NCBI GenBank assembly: GCA_035048815.1
Contig: JAUCBN010000054.1
Coordinates: forward strand, 8,339,001-8,403,000
DNA length: 64,000 nt
Direction: 5' to 3'
DNA from: Abelmoschus esculentus
Lineage: Eukaryota; Streptophyta; Magnoliopsida; Malvales; Malvaceae
Shown piece by piece: positions 59,440 to 64,000 of the stretch. The position numbers and the translations under genes are program-made. Numbering within the stretch: position 1 is the first letter of the stretch; every line of letters starts with the position of its first letter. Under the pieces are notes generated by a model, which saw only the letters and a program-made list of their open reading frames with translations, made no database searches and had not been told where the DNA came from.

Positions 59440-59570
59440 GATATCACTCAATGATTATTAAAATTATAGTTGATCACTTAATTGTTAGTAATATTATGAT
59501 TGAGTCTCTCAATTGTTAGTAAAGTTACGATTGTGTCACTCAATAAAAGTTTTATTTACGATCAGGTCAC
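59440..59570 (+). repeat. imperfect ~45-bp tandem repeat (GTCACTCAAT type)
   Basis: Three or four repeats of TCACTCAATGATTATTAAAA / AGTCTCTCAATTGTTAGTAA with TTACGATTG spacers. Confidence 0.6.
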
Positions 59571-59695
59571 TCCACCGTTCAAAACTAATAGATATCTAAC
59601 AAGGTTCTATACAATGATAATTTTAGTCCTCAAAACTTATATATTCTATTATTGCAATCTTATTTCAAAATAATTTAATAAATTTAACTTTTCAT

Positions 59696-59719
59696 ATATA
59701 TATATATATATATATATAT
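59696..59719 (+). repeat. (AT)n microsatellite
   Basis: About 12 uninterrupted AT units. Confidence 0.95.
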
Positions 59720-59839
59720 CAATTTATCATTTTTTTTCAAATCGCTTGTATAACCTAATTTAAATTTATAAATGTACAAATATTTATAATTATCCTTTAA
59801 TGTTAGATTGTAATTAGTATATATAAAATCAGTCAAAGA

Positions 59840-60184
59840 ATGGCGATTTTCTTTCTTGGTTTCTCTCTGGATTTTTTATGTCAACTTTTTTCAAATTCTT
59901 CTCTAATTGATGAATTTCATAACGTTGATAACGAATTATTTCACACTGGTTATTTCAATCATCTAATTTATGATGATGTTGGTGTATTATCGTGGGGTTA
60001 TGCCGATTCTGGTGGTTATGAATTTTTCTTGAAAAGTGAGGTCGTTTCCTATACTTATCCACATTTTCTGTTTACAATTAACATTGGAGTGAATTTCCAA
60101 TGGGAGAAACAGGTTACAAACCGAAGTCTTTTCAGATTCTACAATGGAATGTATATGAAGTTTCTTAACGGTTATGGACGGTAG
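59840..60184 (+). CDS. unrecognised ORF of 114 residues
   Basis: The frame starts with a hydrophobic stretch (MAIFFLGFSLDFLCQLF) and continues with mixed, Tyr/Phe-rich sequence (NHLIYDDVGVLSWGYADSGG, NFQWEKQVTNRSLFRFYNG). It is longer than most accidental ORFs in this AT-rich DNA and is less biased in composition. No family was recognised. It may be the end of an exon or a decayed gene or transposon fragment; readable but broken sequence continues to about 60480. No neighbour suggests a role. Confidence 0.25.
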   Translation: MAIFFLGFSLDFLCQLFSNSSLIDEFHNVDNELFHTGYFNHLIYDDVGVLSWGYADSGGYEFFLKSEVVSYTYPHFLFTINIGVNFQWEKQVTNRSLFRFYNGMYMKFLNGYGR

Positions 60185-60688
60185 AAGCACTATGGATGAC
60201 AAAATTCAAGAATGGGAAGGAAATGCAGTTTCATTCTGGCACTTTGATAATGTGGATTTGAAAATTTTATCTTGAAAAACAAAAAAGTTCTTTTTGGATT
60301 AAAGTAATATGGAATATGAATATACTCCAGATGTATTTTAAATTTGAGAATGCAAAGACGATACAAATTACTAATGGATTACATGAAAAACAATTACAAT
60401 TCAGATTGTGGTTCTGTCAAACATGTGGAAAAACGGTTTGACTTGGTTGGTTAAAAGATGGATACAAAGAGTGGGTGGTTTTCAACAGTTTCAATATGTT
60501 AATGAAAAACTTCTTACTAATTATATTTATTATCTAGGAATAAAACATGATTGATGTTATATATTCAGTCTGGAGACCACAGATTCCATTTCTCAGTTTT
60601 TTGTTATTTCAACACTTTTCTCCTATACAAATTATGGCTACTTAGATTAATAAGATGATGGCAGACTTAAGTTTTACAAAGGATTATC
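60185..60688. other. no gene recognised
   Basis: Short broken frames only. The boundary to the minus-strand gypsy fragment lies near 60690. Confidence 0.4.
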
Positions 60689-60689
60689 T

Positions 60690-61089
60690 TGGCTAGAACC
60701 CAAGACATCCGTAGCACCTTACCTACAAACCCTTTCGATAGGTGCCTCACGTGGGGTAGCTTCATGCCTCGAAACAACCCTTACTATCCAATCCAAAGCA
60801 TGGTGGAGATGGGTGAAGTAATTCGCCTCTTGCCTAGCAGCTTCCTCAAACTCGCCCATCTCATACATTCTATCCTCATCAAAGCTCCCTTCATGGGAAC
60901 CTAAGCTCTCATAAACATCCCTAACTCTCCTAGGCATGATTCACTTCTGCACAATCAAACAAAAAGGATTACAACATTGGAAATCAGCTTCTCAAGTACT
61001 ACTAAGACTCATGAGTATGTATTCGCTAGACACTTGTTACTACACTCGAATCTTTTCCTTGGGGACATCATAGAACCCTATTAAACCTA
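60690..61089 (-). pseudogene. gypsy gag N-terminal fragment, minus strand
   Basis: A leader of about 150 bp separates the primer-binding site from an ATG at 60937 (minus), whose frame reads MPRRVRDVYESLGSHEGSFDEDRM... to a stop at 60719. The start position and the ANYFTHLHHALDW block suit a gypsy gag N-terminus. It is truncated at about 60690; no pol follows. Confidence 0.65.
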
Positions 61090-61102
61090 GACTATGATAC
61101 CA
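61090..61102 (-). other. primer-binding site, minus strand
   Basis: The minus strand reads TGGTATCATAGTC, related to TGGTATCAGAGC, five bases from the LTR end. Confidence 0.75.
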
Positions 61103-61107
61103 TTAAA

Positions 61108-62493
61108 TGTAACATCTCAAACCCGAGTGTCACATTTGGTCCATAAGCCCAACCCGTATCCCATAAAATTTTTGCAATTTTCATAAAAATCCAAACCATA
61201 GTAATGCATGAAAAGGTAAATTAAAGCAATATTAAGTATCAAAAGTAGTTTAACATATCCAAAATAATTAGCAGATCCAATACAAACCGATAAAGCATTC
61301 GACTTAGACAATTTAAATAAAAATAGAGTTAAAAATTACAACATGATTCCTATGAATACATAGCCCACTAATCTAGCAATTTTACTTTACCAACTAGTCA
61401 ATGCTGAAGTCTACAGTAATGATGCTCTGCAGCTACGCTCGTCTACTTACCTACGCATGGAAACAAATTCCAAAATGTCGAGCTACTAAAGATCAATGGA
61501 TAAACAACCTATAGAATGTGCCTTAATTGAATCATAACTATAAACATGCTAGATGGGAACATGATGAAATGGTATGAAGTATTGGCACTACCGTATTCAT
61601 CTAGACACGTGATATGGTAAACAAAACCAGAGCATAAAAATAATCAATCAAAAGTGTGGTCCACTGCTAAATTGATACTGGGAAACCAACCAGACCCAGA
61701 ATCTCACATCGGGTTGCTAAGAATCTCTCATCGAGTTAATATACTCGTAATCTTGCACTGAGTCTTCACTCGAAATCTCACATCGAGCAAATTCATCACC
61801 CGAAATCTCACATCGAATAACCTTCAATACATCACTCGGAATCTCAAACTAGATAGTTTTCATTGTGTTACAACACTCACTCACTGGGTCTTCGGATCCC
61901 ACCAAACAAAGACTTAAACCATACAAGGTGATCCACGTAGGATCTTTATACCACTATCAAACCAAAGACCAAATATTGAAAGCATAGACCATTATATCGA
62001 AGTCAATAACACCAATTCCAAGTTTTAGTATTCATTTTATGGCTTAATTAACCCATAAGAACCCATTACATTAATTATGGAACTTCCAAACTCAACCCTC
62101 AAAAACTTTGGCAAATTGCCTAGGGATATCGATACGCCTATAAAGGGGTATCGAATCGCTTTAGTATCGAAAAGTTTCCCTTTTGTTTCGATACGCTAAG
62201 GCGATGACTTAAGAACAAGGGAAAACCAACTGTATCGATAAACCTGTGTGAGGTATCGATACGCCCCCTATTTTGATACTCCCTTGAGGGGGTATCAAAA
62301 TGATTTTCCTCTAGAATTTATGGTTTCAAAACACGGGCTGGGCGTTCTGAAACACCTGCTATCTAAGCCCATTTTTCTTTTCTAGGGTATCGATATGCCT
62401 ACCAAGGTTATCGATACGTCTGCACGAAAATACAGGTCTGGACCTTAAAATGCCTAAGAACAACAACCTAAACCAAATCATTCGATCCCAAAA
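61108..62493 (-). repeat. 5' LTR of the minus-strand gypsy fragment (LTR-C family), cut by CACTA insertion
   Basis: The minus-strand end reads GAGATGTTACA with GTGACACTCGGG before it, as in the solo LTR end GTGACATCCGGGTCGAGAGTG. Repeated GAAATCTCACATCGAG words occupy 61690-61850 (GTGATGTATTGAAG is shared with 11143-11160). GTATCGATACG motifs are at 62120-62430. The outer part of the LTR is missing because a CACTA element starts at 62494. Confidence 0.75.
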
Positions 62494-62499
62494 CACTAC

Positions 62500-62790
62500 A
62501 GCAAAATAGGCTTCTTGCGGCATTTTTAGTGGCGTTTTTTGATAAAATGCCACAATATTTATACCTTTAGTGGCGTTTTATAAAAAAACGCCGCTATATA
62601 AGTCTGTTGTAGCGTTTTAAAGAAAACGTCACTAAAAATATATCTTTTTATGAAAACACCACTGCAAAATCATATTTTTTAGCGGCGTTTGTTCTAAAAA
62701 ACGCCATAAAAAATATTTTTTAGTGGTGTTTTTACTGAAACGCCTCAAAAATGATTTTGAGTGACGCTTTCCCAAAAAATGATTTGTAAC
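62500..62790. repeat. CACTA subterminal repeat cluster
   Basis: About ten copies of GGCGTTTT or its complement, spaced 20-40 bp, in alternating orientation. Confidence 0.85.
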
Positions 62791-62821
62791 ACAAGAAAAT
62801 CTATTAAAAATGAAAAAAATT

Positions 62822-62900
62822 AAAGGTGTAGGGGTTCGAACCTGTGATCCATACTTAAGAGACACCATACCTTAACCATCGAAGTTAAAGCAACTTTATG
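62822..62900 (-). repeat. tRNA-derived SINE inside the CACTA element, minus strand
   Basis: The minus strand reads TTAACTTCGATGGTTAAGG (A box, about 62888-62870) and CAGGTTCGAACCCC (B box, 62842-62829) with a T-rich tail. Both boxes are well kept. It is not a full tRNA cloverleaf. Confidence 0.65.
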
Positions 62901-63560
62901 TTTATGTTACCCTCGTTATTTTATAAAAACGAAGAGATCTCATTTTGTTTTAAATCTAAACAATACATATTAAAACAATCGGTTCACCCCTTCAACATCT
63001 ATATTTTTCAATTTAGAATTTTCTCCCGACCCTTCAACCCCTCAAATTTATTCTTGCCCCGATCTATCCCACCACTCCGCCGTGGCCTTCACCGCCACCG
63101 TCGGCGTGTTGGCCAATGTATGTTGAACCTAACCCTAGTCACCACTCGCCGATCTACCCTTCCGTTCATCGTCTAAGAGCAGTTAAGCATTCAAAACCAT
63201 TTAGCAATCCGTCGATCGATCGCCGTTTGGGAGCTTCGTCTAACAGCAGTTAAGCATTCGAACCCATGTAGTTATTTTTCCTTCTATTTCTTGCTAAATT
63301 GTAATCGCTGCTCATGCACAAATCGGCCAAGATGTTTCACATATTCAACATGAATCGGGTAAATTTGACTTTTTTTAAATTCAATTTTGGTTTGGGGTCG
63401 TTTTAAGGTTGAATCATTTATGGTTTAGATGGTTTGGATCATTCGGATTCAATGTTTGGGTTTTTCAAGTAAGATTATTACTTGTTTGAATCATTGGAAG
63501 TTCTGCTCAGTTAAGGTTCAGTTCATTTTGGGCATTGACATTCTTGTCAATGTTCTGAGC
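62901..63560. other. CACTA interior, no complete gene
   Basis: A GC-richer patch (CCACTCCGCCGTGGCCTTCACC, 63070-63110) looks leader- or exon-like. AGCAGTTAAGCATTC occurs twice (about 63179 and 63246). A frame at 63309-63360 (AQIGQDVSHIQHESG) ends at a GT and may be an exon piece, but it was not identified. Confidence 0.4.
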
Positions 63561-64000
63561 GTAAAACATGCCGAAAAAATCCCTCCTTCACCACCACCAG
63601 TTATTGAGGTGAGATGAATAGTTTCAATTCGAATATTTGTATTGTTTTTCATATACTTTAGAGAAGACACATATGCTTGGATTTGTTGCTTGCTTTCCTA
63701 CAATAAAACCCTAATTGATATAAGCATGCACTTTTTGACAGTGGAATCCACACACTGAAGTCGATAGAGTTAAAAATAACCGAGTGATGGTTTCCAGATG
63801 TGTTTTTACTTTCTTTTGTATAATCCTGATTATGGAATTAATATAATTGCAAATAGCCAACTAAGTAATGGCACAAATGGATGGTTTCCTCTTGGTAATT
63901 GCAATTTGAGTGTTGCATTAGGATCACCACATATACTCCCTCCAATGGCTAGAGCTTCTCTTGGTCAACACCAAACCAAACCATGTCAAGTGGCCGCTTC
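63561..64000 (+). pseudogene. captured fragment of a GH10 endo-xylanase-type gene (CBM22-like domain)
   Basis: VKHAEKIPPSPPPVIE (63561-63608) is followed by a GTGAGA donor. The next exon-like frame is at 63822-63950: DYGINIIANSQLSNGTNGWF, PLGNCNLSV and SPHILPPMARASLG. These blocks match, from memory, a carbohydrate-binding (CBM22-type) repeat of plant GH10 xylanase-like proteins such as Arabidopsis At1g10050/At1g58370, which act on cell-wall xylan. The AG acceptor before 63822 is lost (TTGTATAATCC). The frame slips near 63975, where SSGRF appears in another frame. Lying inside a CACTA element, it is most likely a captured gene piece and non-functional. The remainder is outside the window. Confidence 0.75.

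Larger units (their letters stand above)
62494..64000 (+). mobile_element. CACTA (En/Spm) transposon, left end, continues beyond window
   Basis: CACTACAGCAAAATAGGC is a standard CACTA terminus. It is followed within 300 bp by many subterminal repeats of GGCGTTTT in both orientations (TAGTGGCGTTTT, AAAACGCCGCTA, TAGCGGCGTTT), the usual transposase-binding layout. The right end is not in the window, so the 3-bp target duplication cannot be checked. No transposase coding was seen. The body holds a SINE and a captured gene fragment. Confidence 0.88.

Overview
The window is nuclear DNA of a flowering plant. It is AT-rich, has spliced genes of angiosperm families (a group IX-type bHLH factor, a plant PPR protein, a plant calcium-dependent protein kinase), and is packed with nested Ty3/gypsy and Ty1/copia retrotransposons, MULE, CACTA and MITE-type DNA elements, a LINE fragment and tRNA-derived SINEs. 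Several unrelated LTRs share a palindromic GTATCGATACC motif, and the repeat style recalls Malvaceae (cotton, cacao). That placement is inference; the sequence alone does not prove it.

Layout. 1-5113: decayed Ty3/gypsy chromovirus with its 3' LTR. 5240-13216: a Ty1/copia element whose 5' LTR is interrupted by another LTR and whose reverse transcriptase is split by a 2.3-kb solo LTR with a perfect target duplication. 14257-19838 (minus): intact six-exon bHLH gene, resembling bHLH128, with MITEs in its 3.5-kb first intron. 20417-23438: MULE-like element with a 9-bp target duplication, carrying inverted arrays of a ~186-bp tandem repeat. 23535-24970: second long-TIR element. 25640-26991: copia-type LTR/gag fragment cut by a second gypsy chromovirus (26992-33197) that has lost gag and protease. 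33198-37644: pieces of at least two further LTR elements. 37645-43112: gene-free AT-rich DNA with small elements. 43113-45302: intronless PPR gene. 47768-51302: eight-exon calcium-dependent protein kinase gene with a one-base frameshift in exon 6. 52631-62493: mosaic of minus-strand copia and gypsy fragments, a LINE fragment and a hAT-like element. 62494-64000: left end of a CACTA transposon carrying a fragment of a GH10 xylanase-type gene.

Only three host genes are credible: bHLH, PPR and CPK. They do not form a pathway; each stands alone between transposon-derived blocks. The bHLH and PPR reading frames are intact. The kinase is the questionable one: it has a frameshift and three lost conserved glycines. 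All retroelement coding regions are broken by stops, frameshifts, deletions or insertions. No RNA genes other than tRNA-derived SINEs, no CRISPR array and no organellar insertion were seen.
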